The translations under genes were made by a program, and so were the position numbers. From the NCBI GenBank assembly GCA_029561345.1, contig JAKQJC010000016.1, forward strand, positions 1 through 64,000: a stretch of DNA of 64,000 nucleotides, given 5' to 3'. This document shows positions 1 through 7,776 of the stretch, in pieces. Each line of letters starts with the position of its first letter. Position 1 is the first letter of the stretch. The DNA comes from Chloroflexota bacterium (GTDB taxonomy: Bacteria; Chloroflexota; Anaerolineae; Anaerolineales; Anaerolineaceae). The notes beneath the pieces are model-generated. The model saw only the letters and a list, made by a program, of their open reading frames with translations, was not told the origin of the DNA and did no database searches.

Positions 1-77
1 ATGTGCTTTTCTTCTTTCAGGACTTCAAGCACAATTGCCGCTTTTTGTTCTGCTGTAAAATGTCGTCTTTTTGCCAT
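1..77 (-). CDS. IS3-family transposase OrfA, N-terminal part (cut by window)
   Basis: Reading leftwards from the ATG at 77-75, the first residues are MAKRRHFTAEQKAAIVLEVL. This is the start of the helix-turn-helix OrfA protein of IS3-family transposases, which binds the IS ends. A GGAG ribosome site sits about 8 bp upstream. Only about 25 codons are in the window. IS3 elements usually make the full OrfAB transposase by frameshifting, which cannot be seen here. Identity to the family is good; the subgroup is a guess from the terminal repeat. Confidence 0.7.
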   Translation of the reverse strand, partial: MAKRRHFTAEQKAAIVLEVLKEEKH

Positions 78-142
78 GGTGTCTCCATTTTACACCTTGT
101 TTTCGCCTTTTTTTGTGTCCAGTTTTTCTTATCCACTATACA
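1..142 (-). mobile_element. IS3-family (IS150-like) insertion sequence, end fragment
   Basis: The plus-strand stretch 116-142 is, on the minus strand, an IS end that starts with TG (TGTATAGTGG) and finishes AAAAACTGGACA. This resembles the terminal inverted repeats of IS150-type elements. The transposase reading frame starts 65 bp inside this end, as usual for the family. The rest of the element lies outside the window, so its length and integrity cannot be judged. The outer boundary at 142 is inferred from the TG/CA terminus only. Confidence 0.6.
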
Positions 143-213
143 CTTCCGTCCCTTACCCGTTTCCCTGCTGGCCGGGAACAGAATAGACCAGCTTGTTCTT
201 TCAAAATTTATGG

Positions 214-400
214 TGGCGGCATGGTGGGAACATGCGGGTCTTCAAAGTGAGGAAAAACTGGGATCCTCATGGAGAGTAAGCTATTGGATTCCTGAGTCCA
301 GCAAAAGCGCGCAATCAGGCAACAGTGAGGATATGGTAAGCCTATCGTGAGATACGCCGACATACCGAAGGTATGAATCAGGTTCGAATCCTGACCGCCA
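214..400 (+). other. tRNA-like segment with class II 3' half (possible att remnant or intron-bearing tRNA)
   Basis: The 3' end looks like a true class II tRNA. A variable-arm hairpin CATAC-CGAAG-GTATG (361-375) is followed by a T-arm with a 5-bp stem TCAGG/CCTGA and loop TTCGAAT (378-394), then CCGCCA (395-400). The complementary TGGCGG lies at 214-219, followed by a D-arm-like CATG-GTGGGAA-CATG. The span of 187 nt is too long for a plain tRNA, and I could not fold an anticodon arm. It may be a 3'-end attachment remnant, a degenerate tRNA or a tRNA with an insertion. I see no protein gene between 143 and 542. Confidence 0.35.
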
Positions 401-542
401 AATATACCCATATTTTTTATGATAACAGGTGTGGCATTGTCGTGAAAATCCAGGGATGAACCGCACCGGCGCACTGCGCGATGACGACAAGCCGGATAGT
501 GTAACCGGCAAACAAAATCATTTCATGTTTCTGGGAGGGAGC

Positions 543-683
543 ATGGCAAAAAAATCCAAAGCATCAATCAGTTTTGTTTCTGTCCAGGTCCCGCAAAGTA
601 AGCGGGCTGCATATAAGGCCGCCATTGACATTCTGGCATCATTGGCCATTAAGGCGCACCAGGAGAAATGCAATGGAAAATGA
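543..683 (+). CDS. Small basic protein of unknown function, first gene of the element operon
   Basis: This 46-residue protein has many Lys residues at its N terminus and a predicted helical middle. The ATG at 543 is chosen because GGGAGGGA lies immediately upstream; a longer in-frame start at 429 has no ribosome site. It ends inside the next gene, an overlap typical of the whole operon to 14.7 kb. I do not recognise a family. A small DNA-binding or regulatory role is possible but has no direct support. Confidence 0.5.
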   Translation: MAKKSKASISFVSVQVPQSKRAAYKAAIDILASLAIKAHQEKCNGK

Positions 684-909
684 GTATCGTCCAACACATG
701 CTTACATTGCGAGGCGCAAGTGCTGTAACACTTTCGTGATGATCAGCACTGACGATGAAGATATGAAAGCAGAAAATGCAAAGGAAGTTTCCCGTTGCAT
801 AAAGGAAGGATACGAGGTTGATCGTGTCACGATCGCGGAAGCCCACGAACTTCTTGGTAAGGTTGGATGGGAGTGTACATGCACTCCAAGACAACTGGTT
901 TTATTTTAG
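673..909 (+). CDS. Small protein of unknown function with Cys pairs
   Basis: This 78-residue protein starts at the ATG at 673, with AGGAGA just upstream and an 11-bp overlap with the preceding gene. It has a CC pair near residue 17 and a CTCT motif near the C terminus, which could bind a metal, but the spacing matches no family I know. The middle is acidic and helical. It looks like one of the many small accessory proteins found in phage and plasmid early operons. Confidence 0.55.
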   Translation: MENEYRPTHAYIARRKCCNTFVMISTDDEDMKAENAKEVSRCIKEGYEVDRVTIAEAHELLGKVGWECTCTPRQLVLF

Positions 910-918
910 GGGGTAGAT

Positions 919-1125
919 ATGGAAATCATAGACAGTGTTTTGCTTGTTGAATGTACCAGGTCGTCTGACCTGCCGCCAGTTCCATGTTTCGGTTGGATGG
1001 GTGGAGCTGATTCAACCCACGCTGAAGCCGTTGCCGCTTTTGAGCTGCACTACAAGGTTAAACCAAAGGCCAGCTATCGGTTCAAAAAATATTTTTTTCT
1101 CCCGCTGCCGGAGGTGCAATCATGA
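919..1125 (+). CDS. Small protein of unknown function
   Basis: This 68-residue protein is preceded by an AGGGGG ribosome site. It contains a Cys-containing GWMGG segment and ends in a basic, aromatic stretch. The stop overlaps the next start as ATGA at 1122, so the two genes are translationally coupled. No domain is recognised. The coding call rests on the ribosome site and the four-base overlap. Confidence 0.55.
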   Translation: MEIIDSVLLVECTRSSDLPPVPCFGWMGGADSTHAEAVAAFELHYKVKPKASYRFKKYFFLPLPEVQS

Positions 1126-1748
1126 AACGCCACATGACGAAACAGCAACGGAGGCGATGTAGCCTGTATCTGATAAACCAGACAGCGAAACAACAGGCCG
1201 TATATTTTGGTTTTCACGAGGGTTACGAGTCAGCACGAAGAATCTACGAACCGAGTGCTGAAATCGTGTCCCTCGTGGCGCGTCTGGAGAACGAACGCAA
1301 TGCTGCCCGCTCCGAACTTGATGTTTTTAAAACAGCAAATGAAGACCTTCGCGCAAAGGTTGAAGAGTTGCGCGCAGAAAACAAACGCTTGCAAGGCGAG
1401 ATTGATGTCCTTGATCTTGATGTTAGCGAAACCGGCATTGTCATCAACGAATTTGAAAACCAGCGTGACCAGGCGCTGAAACAGCGCGACGCTGCCCGCG
1501 AAGAAGTTGTGCATTTGAACGTTGAATTGGTGCAGGCCCATGCTGAACTGGAAGCGGAAAGGGCGAAACGGTGCGAGTGGAAGCAAGTTGATCCATACGA
1601 AGAAACTACATGGAGTACATCATGCGGAGAGATATGGGAATTCTCTGAGGGTGGACCAAATGAAAACCGTGTCTTATTCTGTCATCGATGTGGGGGTAAG
1701 GTTGAAGCCATTTGCGTTCCTGCTGAATACGATGAGGATGAAGAATGA
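1122..1748 (+). CDS. Coiled-coil protein with C-terminal zinc-ribbon-like domain
   Basis: This is a 208-residue protein. A basic N terminus (1-40) is followed by a long charged coiled coil (about 45-155) with regular Glu/Leu/Arg heptads. The C-terminal domain has the order Trp, Cys-Gly, Trp, a Glu-Asn pair and CHRCGG, like small phage-encoded zinc ribbons of the Lar/DUF551 type. The metal-ligand reading is by eye. The coiled coil points to a dimer or a scaffolding role. It overlaps both neighbours by four bases. Function is unknown. Confidence 0.65.
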   Translation: MKRHMTKQQRRRCSLYLINQTAKQQAVYFGFHEGYESARRIYEPSAEIVSLVARLENERNAARSELDVFKTANEDLRAKVEELRAENKRLQGEIDVLDLDVSETGIVINEFENQRDQALKQRDAAREEVVHLNVELVQAHAELEAERAKRCEWKQVDPYEETTWSTSCGEIWEFSEGGPNENRVLFCHRCGGKVEAICVPAEYDEDEE

Positions 1749-1975
1749 CACTCGCCATTATCACCCCAATTCGGTTAACAAGTCTGACATATATCCGCGT
1801 GGCCCCGGAATCTTCCATCGACCCGGCCCGCGAGCAGGCCGTTCTCCTTCCGCCCGGCGCCGATGTAAGTGACGTCCTTATGCGGGTCACTGAAACACTC
1901 ATCGACCGCATGAAAGGTGTGACCATCGTCACCCTCGCTTGCAATGGCCTGACAGAAAACATCCTGGAGCAATAA
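1745..1975 (+). CDS. Small protein of unknown function
   Basis: This 76-residue protein is coupled to the upstream gene by ATGA and to the downstream gene by TAATG. It has a mixed strand/helix character with no membrane segment or Cys pattern. I recognise no family. Its position inside an unbroken chain of overlapping genes is the main evidence that it is expressed. Confidence 0.55.
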   Translation: MTLAIITPIRLTSLTYIRVAPESSIDPAREQAVLLPPGADVSDVLMRVTETLIDRMKGVTIVTLACNGLTENILEQ

Positions 1976-2181
1976 TGGAAACCGCTCTAATTATCTTAGC
2001 ATTAGGATCATTCATCATTTATTTAATTTCACGGGTGTATAAAACACATCAGAAATACCTGGATCTTAAAGATGATTTTGTTGCATTCATTATGAACGTG
2101 GAAGATGAACTCAGCGAAGATAACAAGAAGTATGCAGACAGGCTCATGGATGAAATGATGAAAGATTATGGAAAGGAATAA
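1975..2181 (+). CDS. Small membrane protein with cytoplasmic acidic tail
   Basis: This 68-residue protein has one N-terminal membrane helix (about residues 4-22) followed by a charged, acidic helical tail. The ATG at 1975 overlaps the previous stop by one base (TAATG) and is preferred over an in-frame ATG at 1939 inside the upstream gene. It is the first of a run of small bitopic proteins (1975-2586). That suggests a membrane-associated function of the element, but no family is recognised. Confidence 0.6.
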   Translation: METALIILALGSFIIYLISRVYKTHQKYLDLKDDFVAFIMNVEDELSEDNKKYADRLMDEMMKDYGKE

Positions 2182-2185
2182 TCGA

Positions 2186-2386
2186 ATGACCCCTATCGTA
2201 TTCATGATCGTTTTTGTTTTGGCAGCCATTACTTTGATTGCTGTTTCAATTTTTTTGGTCAAACCTGGTGACAACGATGAGATCAACAAAACAGGTGCAA
2301 CCATGTTCAAACGTCTTGGAAAGAAAAATAAGCAAACAGTAATTTATTTTATGGAATTCCTTTTGAAGAATGGAGAAGAAGAATGA
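2186..2386 (+). CDS. Small bitopic membrane protein, paralogue A
   Basis: This 66-residue protein has an N-terminal membrane helix (about 3-26), a charged linker and a C-terminal helix ending in GEEE. Ribosome site GGAAAGGAA precedes the ATG at 2186. It is clearly related to the next protein: both share the order membrane helix, acidic/Asn segment, KRL, a Lys-rich stretch, F-(M/L)-E-(F/Y)-L and the terminal GEEE. The pair probably arose by tandem duplication. Function is unknown; partner subunits of a membrane complex are plausible. Confidence 0.65.
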   Translation: MTPIVFMIVFVLAAITLIAVSIFLVKPGDNDEINKTGATMFKRLGKKNKQTVIYFMEFLLKNGEEE

Positions 2387-2586
2387 TTGTAACTTTGTTT
2401 TGCCTTGGATATCTTATCACCATGCTTGCTGTTTTTCTTGCGCTTCTCGTGCGTCAGAACAAGCGGGATGACAACGATGCGCTGAACCTGGATGGAGCAT
2501 ATTTGATCAAACGCCTTGATCAAGAAAAGAAGAAGACAGCAATAACATTTTTGGAATATCTTGTTCACGAAGGAGAGGAAGAATGA
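2383..2586 (+). CDS. Small bitopic membrane protein, paralogue B
   Basis: This 67-residue paralogue of the preceding protein has a membrane helix at about 3-23, then a DDND acidic patch, a KRL motif and a C-terminal amphipathic segment ending in GEEE. It overlaps its twin by four bases (ATGA) and the next gene likewise. Keeping two diverged copies side by side suggests hetero-oligomers, which is inference only. Confidence 0.65.
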   Translation: MIVTLFCLGYLITMLAVFLALLVRQNKRDDNDALNLDGAYLIKRLDQEKKKTAITFLEYLVHEGEEE

Positions 2587-3020
2587 ACGAGGAAACCACC
2601 AAACAGATTGCAAAGAATGTCATGGCCGCCATTGATCGGCAATCAAAGCAGGGTCGCCAGCTCATTATGCTGGAGTTCACTGTCAAGTTCATGAAGGAAC
2701 TGCGCGCCCATTTCACACAAACGGAAGGGCAGGAAATTGCAGATCAGAAGATCGGGGAACTGGCTGATGCGCTTGGCAAATCCATTCTTCCGTTTGTCCT
2801 GGATAAGAAGAAACTTCCCCCAGTGGCAATGGCCTTGATCAACCGCCAGTCTCCTGAAGTATATCAGGAAATCACAATGGCTTTTCGTGTCCAACTCCTT
2901 AAGGAATTGTGGGTCCACTTCGCCAAAAAGGACAAGGACACGGCGGATCAGAAAATCAGTGAACTGGCCGCAGCATTCGGACCGAACGTCATTGATCTTG
3001 TTTTTGAAACAGAGGATTGA
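2583..3020 (+). CDS. Helical protein with internal duplication, unknown function
   Basis: This 145-residue protein is made of two similar halves. Residues about 28-75 and 97-143 share F-x-V-(K/Q), (M/L)-KEL, HF, ADQKI-(G/S)-ELA-(D/A)-A-(L/F)-G and a hydrophobic finish. It is soluble and mainly helical, with no membrane segment. It follows the two bitopic paralogues with an ATGA overlap and may work with them. No known family is recognised; the internal repeat is seen directly. Confidence 0.6.
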   Translation: MNEETTKQIAKNVMAAIDRQSKQGRQLIMLEFTVKFMKELRAHFTQTEGQEIADQKIGELADALGKSILPFVLDKKKLPPVAMALINRQSPEVYQEITMAFRVQLLKELWVHFAKKDKDTADQKISELAAAFGPNVIDLVFETED

Positions 3021-3024
3021 TGAC

Positions 3025-3555
3025 ATGGGCACAACGAAATTGAAACAAGCCATAACAAATTTTTACGATGAAGTAGTAGGGGATCCTTCCTTCTATCTCA
3101 GTCCCTTCTGGCTACTTACCGTGACCGTCCTCATTAAGATCGGTTTCATCCCGGAAAGCTGTTCACTGTTTGTTTTGTTTTTGGATATGCTGTTTGGGTA
3201 TGAATTGTGTAAACGGTTTGTAGAACTTTTTCATACCCTTGAAAAAACAGCATCAGGTCCGGTCAAGAAAGCTTTGTTTTCCTTGTCAGGAATAATTTTG
3301 GATGCATTTGTGCATATGCTAAAGGAGCTTGCACTTTCATGTAGCCCAGGCACGTTTATTGGCGCTTCCGTATGGGGGATTATGGGATTGGCGATTTGCT
3401 TCAGTACAAATCCAACTGCAATCCTTTTAGACAAACTCAGGCCAGTAGATTTTATTGCAATCATTATTGGATGGTCACTGGTAATCTGGGTAACAGTCAC
3501 AATTTCAAGATTGTTCATTGATGGAGATGAGGAGAGTTTATATGGACGCCCTTGA
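3025..3555 (+). CDS. Polytopic membrane protein of unknown function
   Basis: This 176-residue protein has about four hydrophobic segments (roughly 25-60, 85-105, 108-130 and 140-165). GAGG lies nine bases before the ATG at 3025; an upstream in-frame ATG at 2887 lies inside the previous gene and is rejected. Loops are short, and the charged C terminus overlaps the next gene by 14 bases. It belongs to the membrane-protein part of the early operon. No transporter or secretion family is recognised. Confidence 0.6.
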   Translation: MGTTKLKQAITNFYDEVVGDPSFYLSPFWLLTVTVLIKIGFIPESCSLFVLFLDMLFGYELCKRFVELFHTLEKTASGPVKKALFSLSGIILDAFVHMLKELALSCSPGTFIGASVWGIMGLAICFSTNPTAILLDKLRPVDFIAIIIGWSLVIWVTVTISRLFIDGDEESLYGRP

Positions 3556-3841
3556 AAAAATCGTTGCAGTGGCTGATCGCGTGGTTGAAAAAGTGTTTCA
3601 ATTTCTGTCTGGGAAAAGCATTTGGAAATATGGATATCTGCTCCTGGCATACTTCATTTTCAGGAATCCCACCATTTCAGACATTGAAGAAGTCACCAAA
3701 CAGTTATGTTCCTACAACAACCTGCAACAAGATGTTTTTATGCGCGGTTATATGATTGGCTCTGTGATTGGCCTGTGGATTGTCCTCTTGGTATTTGAGA
3801 TGCTTGGAAAACTTTATAACTCAATAGGACCAAAAAAATGA
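3542..3841 (+). CDS. Small membrane protein preceding parA
   Basis: This 99-residue protein has an amphipathic N terminus and two hydrophobic segments (about 28-42 and 70-92). The ATG at 3542 follows a GGAGATGAGGAG ribosome region; the ORF could be extended to 3518 but without support. It overlaps parA by four bases (ATGA at 3838), so it may be co-translated with the partition ATPase. No family is recognised. Confidence 0.6.
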   Translation: MDALEKIVAVADRVVEKVFQFLSGKSIWKYGYLLLAYFIFRNPTISDIEEVTKQLCSYNNLQQDVFMRGYMIGSVIGLWIVLLVFEMLGKLYNSIGPKK

Positions 3842-4605
3842 AGAACCCAACCATTGTTATCAGCGTCATCAATCAAAAGGGCGGTGTCGGAAAAACTATC
3901 ACCGCAGTCACACTGGCAACCGGGCTTGCCCGCCAATATGGGCAAAGGGTATTGCTCATTGACCTGGATGCCCAGGGTAATTGTGCAGACTGCCTTGGCA
4001 TCGACGCCGGGCCTGATTTGTCAGTGTGGCTTGATAACAATAAGTTTATGCCACAGCCCATATACGACATTGATTTGATCCGCTCCGAACGGTTGACAAC
4101 ATCCCGGTTGGTCAAACGCCTTGCCATGGAGCCTGCTGGAGTTTTTATCCTTAAGGATGCCCTGGATGACCTGGACAAAGCCTATGACATAGTTCTTTTC
4201 GATTGCCCGCCGGCTGATGATGGTTTGTCGTCCGCCGCCATTGTCGCGTCAAATTTCCTGCTCATTCCAACAACGCTTGAAACGACTTCGGTCAAGGGTG
4301 TTACGGAAGTTTTCGACAGACTGAAGGCGCTGAGACGCCTGGCCAACCTGACAACGGTTCTGGGCATCATCCCAACTCAGCATGAGAGGGTAACTAATCA
4401 TACCCGGATCCAGCTTGAAAACCTTGTTGGCTCACCACTTGGGAAACTGCTTTTCCCGCCAGTGCCAAAGGACATCAAAGTGGATGAGGCAAAGACATCT
4501 GGCAGGCCGTTGTGGATCTACGCGCCACAGGCGCGTGCCACGCTTGGCTACAACAATGTCCTCACCAGGCTTGTGTTGGATGCGGGAGTGAACGTGTCAT
4601 TATGA
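3838..4605 (+). CDS. parA: ParA-type partition ATPase
   Basis: This 255-residue member of the ParA/Soj/MinD P-loop family has the deviant Walker A KGGVGKT at residues 14-20 and an LIDLDAQGN motif near residue 40. A Walker B-like strand (IVLFDCPP) is near 120. ParA proteins bind ATP and non-specific DNA and move plasmid copies through a centromere-binding partner. The partner here is probably the ribbon-helix-helix protein that follows with an ATGA overlap, and the centromere the heptad array at 4925-5008. Partition genes imply that this DNA replicates, at least at times, as a low-copy episome. Confidence 0.93.
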   Translation: MKNPTIVISVINQKGGVGKTITAVTLATGLARQYGQRVLLIDLDAQGNCADCLGIDAGPDLSVWLDNNKFMPQPIYDIDLIRSERLTTSRLVKRLAMEPAGVFILKDALDDLDKAYDIVLFDCPPADDGLSSAAIVASNFLLIPTTLETTSVKGVTEVFDRLKALRRLANLTTVLGIIPTQHERVTNHTRIQLENLVGSPLGKLLFPPVPKDIKVDEAKTSGRPLWIYAPQARATLGYNNVLTRLVLDAGVNVSL

Positions 4606-4949
4606 AACGCACATCATCTGGCGTTCCAGATCTGGCCGGTCTTGACCCATACATTGCTGATGCACTGGAGGATGGTTCACGCCGTCAACGTCAAAGGACA
4701 ATGACGAAGGAACAGAGGCGTCAAGCAAATCGTAACAGGGTTACTTACGATCTGCCTGTTGAGTTGACTGACCGTTTGTCGGCAATGGCTGATGAACTTG
4801 ATTGTCCCGTCAGTCAGGTGGTCAGGTATCTCCTCGAGAATGGGATTGAAACTGTCACGCTGGATGAGATGGTAAATAAACGGACGGTTTCCCGTTCCAT
4901 GAGATTTGAATTTGTCTTGTATAAGGACGCCACAAAAGGACGCCCATAA
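4602..4949 (+). CDS. Ribbon-helix-helix centromere-binding protein (ParB/ParG/omega-like)
   Basis: This 115-residue protein has a basic, flexible N-terminal half rich in Arg and Gln. A ribbon-helix-helix fold follows (about 55-95), with a strand RVTYDLP followed by two helices. Such proteins bind short repeated boxes as dimers and act as both the partition adaptor and the repressor of parA. The basic N-terminal tail fits ParG/omega-type partners that stimulate ParA. Heptad repeats begin at the 3' end of this gene and continue past its stop. There is no HTH of classical ParB. The role is inferred from fold and context. Confidence 0.75.
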   Translation: MKRTSSGVPDLAGLDPYIADALEDGSRRQRQRTMTKEQRRQANRNRVTYDLPVELTDRLSAMADELDCPVSQVVRYLLENGIETVTLDEMVNKRTVSRSMRFEFVLYKDATKGRP

Positions 4950-5008
4950 AGGGCGTCGTGAAGGGCGACATTATAGGGCGACACAATAGGCGCCACTGGT
5001 GACGCCCC
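4925..5008 (+). repeat. Heptad array, candidate centromere/operator or iterons
   Basis: Seven related boxes recur at 12-13 bp intervals: GGACGCC at 4925 and 4938, GGGCGTC at 4951, GGGCGAC at 4963 and 4976, GGCGCC at 4989 and GACGCCCC at 5001. The spacers are A/T-rich, and two boxes are inverted relative to the next three. Ribbon-helix-helix proteins of the omega/ParG class bind arrays of 7-bp boxes, and the gene just upstream encodes one. The array also sits immediately before the helicase gene, so it could control that gene or act as origin iterons. Only the repeats are seen; binding is inference. Confidence 0.75.
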
Positions 5009-5039
5009 TAGATTGATCAGGAAGGCACTAGAGCGATTT

Positions 5040-6788
5040 ATGAAGCAATCAGGCATAGATGCATTAGTCGTGAAAAAGTTGCTGGCTTGTGAGTTTGTTA
5101 ACGGCCATAAAGAAATTTTGTCCGCTCCATACGATCAGTTGGCTGAAGCGATTGAAGCATGTCAGAAAGACACGCGGATCCGGGCAATGGCATTCACTGC
5201 GGCATTGGACCGTCTTCCTGACCAGGATGAAAAAGAACGTATCATGCGGGAAGTCTTTGCTGCTGATGCCAACAACCCGCTTCCTGAACTGACATTTTTT
5301 CACCGGCACCCATTCCAGGAACTGACACAAGATGCCATCATGGGATATTTTGAAATGGGTGAAACCGGTGATGCTGATATGCTTTGTTACCTGTTTCACG
5401 GATCCATTGCCTTTGATCATTCTGAACAACAGTGGTACTTGTTTACCGGGTGCTACTGGGAGCCGGACCGCAAAAACATTATGTACTCGATTGTGGCAAC
5501 CCGTGTTGCCCCGCACTATTTGAAAGCAGCAAGCACCATTGCGGCCCTTGGATTGACAGCCGAAAATGAAAAGCTGATAGAACGGCTGAAAACTCGTGCA
5601 TCCTCACTTAGAGGACGCCGGAGGATTGAAGCGGTATTAACCCTTGCAGCCGCTGAACGAGAAGTGGACAGCGTTGCGTTGACAGGTGAGGAGTGGGATA
5701 CCAACCCTTGGCTGCTTGGGGTAAAGAATGGGGTGGTAAATCTTAACACAGGCGCATTGATGCCTGGAAAACCTGAGGATTATATCCGGGCATATGTTCC
5801 CCATGATTGGACAGGATTGGAAACCGAGTCTCCAGTTTGGGAAGATTCCCTTTTGAAAATCTTTGACGATGATCCTGTTATGCCCGCGTTCATGGGGCGC
5901 CTTCTTGGCTACGGAATTACTGGCGTTGTCACAGAACATCGCCTTCCGATCCTTTGGGGAGAGAAAGGTCAGAATGGGAAGGGGACGATCCTGGAGACCA
6001 TCGGTTACGTGCTTGGTCAAAAAATCGCAAAGGCAACGGTCAGTGATGCAATCATGGAAACACGATATGGGAATGGATCAGGGCCAAACCCATATTTATA
6101 TGAAATGCGCGGTAAGCGGATTGTCTGGGCATCAGAAACGAATGAGGGAAAGCGGCTGAACGTTGGTGAAGTAAAAAAATTGACAGGCGGCGATACGCTG
6201 AACCCGCGCACGCTGCATTCACGGCCAGTTCAATTTCAACCGACACACCTGCTTTTGCTGCTCACAAATCACAAGCCGTCATTGCCAACAGGAGACGAAG
6301 CCATTTGGCACAGGCTCATCTTGATACCGTTTGAACTGACCTTCCTTGAAAACCCTGACCCATCGAAGCCGAACGAACGTTTGAGGAACAAAAATCTTTG
6401 TGAACAGTTAAAGCAGGAAGCCAGTGGAATTTTGGCCTGGTTGGTGAGAGGATGCCTTGAATGGCAGAGAAGTGGGCTGATGATACCTGAAAAGTGCTTG
6501 GCGGCAAAATCAGAGTATCAGAAGGAAGAAGATAATCTTGAGGGATTCCTTGATGAACGGTGTGTAATTATTGCGACTGCAAAGGTGAAGGCAGGCGAGA
6601 TCTATGCCGCCTATGTCCAGTGGTGCAAGGCCAGCGGGTTTCACCCACTGAACCTTAACCAGTTCGGCAAGCGAATGCAGTCGAAATTCAAGCGTGAAAA
6701 ATCCTCGTGTAATTGGTATATCGGAGTCGGTCTTGTAAAAGACACAGAAGGTGAGGAGGTTGATGATGATCGATATAACATGCATTAA
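5040..6788 (+). CDS. D5-type primase/SF3 helicase, replication protein
   Basis: This protein (582 residues from ATG 5040; a TTG at 5013 could add nine) matches the phage/plasmid D5 family. An N-terminal helical region is followed by a D5_N-like domain with the segment NGVVNLNTG and a superfamily 3 helicase ATPase. Walker A GEKGQNGKGT lies near residue 307, followed by sensor-like LLLLTNHKP and a winged-helix-like C terminus. Such proteins unwind the origin of phages and satellites. The next gene supplies a separate TOPRIM primase and overlaps by 23 bp, so the two form the replication module. The heptad array lies directly upstream. I saw no ORF break. Confidence 0.88.
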   Translation: MKQSGIDALVVKKLLACEFVNGHKEILSAPYDQLAEAIEACQKDTRIRAMAFTAALDRLPDQDEKERIMREVFAADANNPLPELTFFHRHPFQELTQDAIMGYFEMGETGDADMLCYLFHGSIAFDHSEQQWYLFTGCYWEPDRKNIMYSIVATRVAPHYLKAASTIAALGLTAENEKLIERLKTRASSLRGRRRIEAVLTLAAAEREVDSVALTGEEWDTNPWLLGVKNGVVNLNTGALMPGKPEDYIRAYVPHDWTGLETESPVWEDSLLKIFDDDPVMPAFMGRLLGYGITGVVTEHRLPILWGEKGQNGKGTILETIGYVLGQKIAKATVSDAIMETRYGNGSGPNPYLYEMRGKRIVWASETNEGKRLNVGEVKKLTGGDTLNPRTLHSRPVQFQPTHLLLLLTNHKPSLPTGDEAIWHRLILIPFELTFLENPDPSKPNERLRNKNLCEQLKQEASGILAWLVRGCLEWQRSGLMIPEKCLAAKSEYQKEEDNLEGFLDERCVIIATAKVKAGEIYAAYVQWCKASGFHPLNLNQFGKRMQSKFKREKSSCNWYIGVGLVKDTEGEEVDDDRYNMH

Positions 6789-7776
6789 AGAAACGATTGA
6801 CCTGGTTGAGTTAATCGAGCGGGATTGTGGAGCTGGAAGAAAGTCTGGAGCATGGACCATGTTCCATTGTCCATTCCATGATGACAGAACGGCTTCCCTT
6901 GGTGTCAAGGAAAAACACTGGAAATGTTTTTCATGCAACAGATTTGGCGACGCCATTACCTGGATGATGGAATTCCGCAAATTGCCTTTCAAAGAAGCGG
7001 CGCTTGCACTGGGAGGAACCGTCACCGACAATCTGACACATCAACCATCTCCAATGCATTACCATGTTCCAACCCCGCCATGTGAAGCCTGGCAGGATGC
7101 AGCCAAACCGAAAATCAAGGAGTGGGAAAGAATCCTGTGGTCGCCTGTCGGAAAACTGGCCCTTGAATATCTTAACAAACGAGGGCTGAAAGATGACTGG
7201 ATTCGTTATTTTCACCTTGGATTGAACCCCGCGCCTATGCACATCAACCCGGAATATTTTGGATTGCCAATGACTGACGGGAAACAGATGTATATCCCAA
7301 AGGGGATCATCATCCCTTGCATCATAGACAAGGTTGTTTGGTACATCAAAATTCGGCAACCGTCTGGAGTTGAACCGAAGTACATCAATATCAGGGGTGG
7401 TATCCCTGCCATGTTCAATGCTACAAAATCCAAGGGCGCTGATGTTCTCATCGTAACAGAAGGAGAGTTTGACTGCATCCTTGCCGACCAGGAGGTTGGG
7501 GATGTGGCCGGAGTGGTGACCATGGGTGCTGCCACTAATGACGCGTCTGGGTGGATCAGGTACTTGATCGGCGCAAAGATCATCCTGGCTGCCTATGACA
7601 ACGACGATGCTGGAGCAAAGGGTTACAAACGTTTGGCAGCTCTGTCACCTTATGTGGCACATGCACCCGTACCAAGGCTTCAGGCCACAGATAAAGATAT
7701 TACGGATTTTTACCTGTCCGGTGGTGCTTTATGGGGTTGGCTGCAAAATTTGATGGAGGTGAACGGTGTCGCCTAA
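6766..7776 (+). CDS. DnaG-like primase (CHC2 zinc finger + TOPRIM)
   Basis: This protein has 336 residues from ATG 6766, with GAGGAGG six bases upstream. The CHC2 zinc finger has C35, H38, C54 and C57 (CPFH and CFSC). A middle domain follows, then TOPRIM with the TEGEFD glutamate near 232 and the YDNDDAG aspartates near 278-281. DnaG-type primases make RNA primers. It is shorter than chromosomal DnaG and lacks a recognisable helicase-interaction domain, as usual for phage and plasmid forms. It overlaps the D5 helicase gene and very likely works with it at the fork. Confidence 0.9.
   Translation: MIDITCIKETIDLVELIERDCGAGRKSGAWTMFHCPFHDDRTASLGVKEKHWKCFSCNRFGDAITWMMEFRKLPFKEAALALGGTVTDNLTHQPSPMHYHVPTPPCEAWQDAAKPKIKEWERILWSPVGKLALEYLNKRGLKDDWIRYFHLGLNPAPMHINPEYFGLPMTDGKQMYIPKGIIIPCIIDKVVWYIKIRQPSGVEPKYINIRGGIPAMFNATKSKGADVLIVTEGEFDCILADQEVGDVAGVVTMGAATNDASGWIRYLIGAKIILAAYDNDDAGAKGYKRLAALSPYVAHAPVPRLQATDKDITDFYLSGGALWGWLQNLMEVNGVA

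Noticed and set aside
214..400. tmRNA
   Set aside because: The span is too short and no tag-peptide reading frame or pseudoknot-like series is visible; only the tRNA-like 3' half fits.
5013..5039. TTG start for the D5 helicase
   Set aside because: No ribosome site before it; ATG 5040 has GAG/AGGAAGG upstream. The difference is only nine residues.
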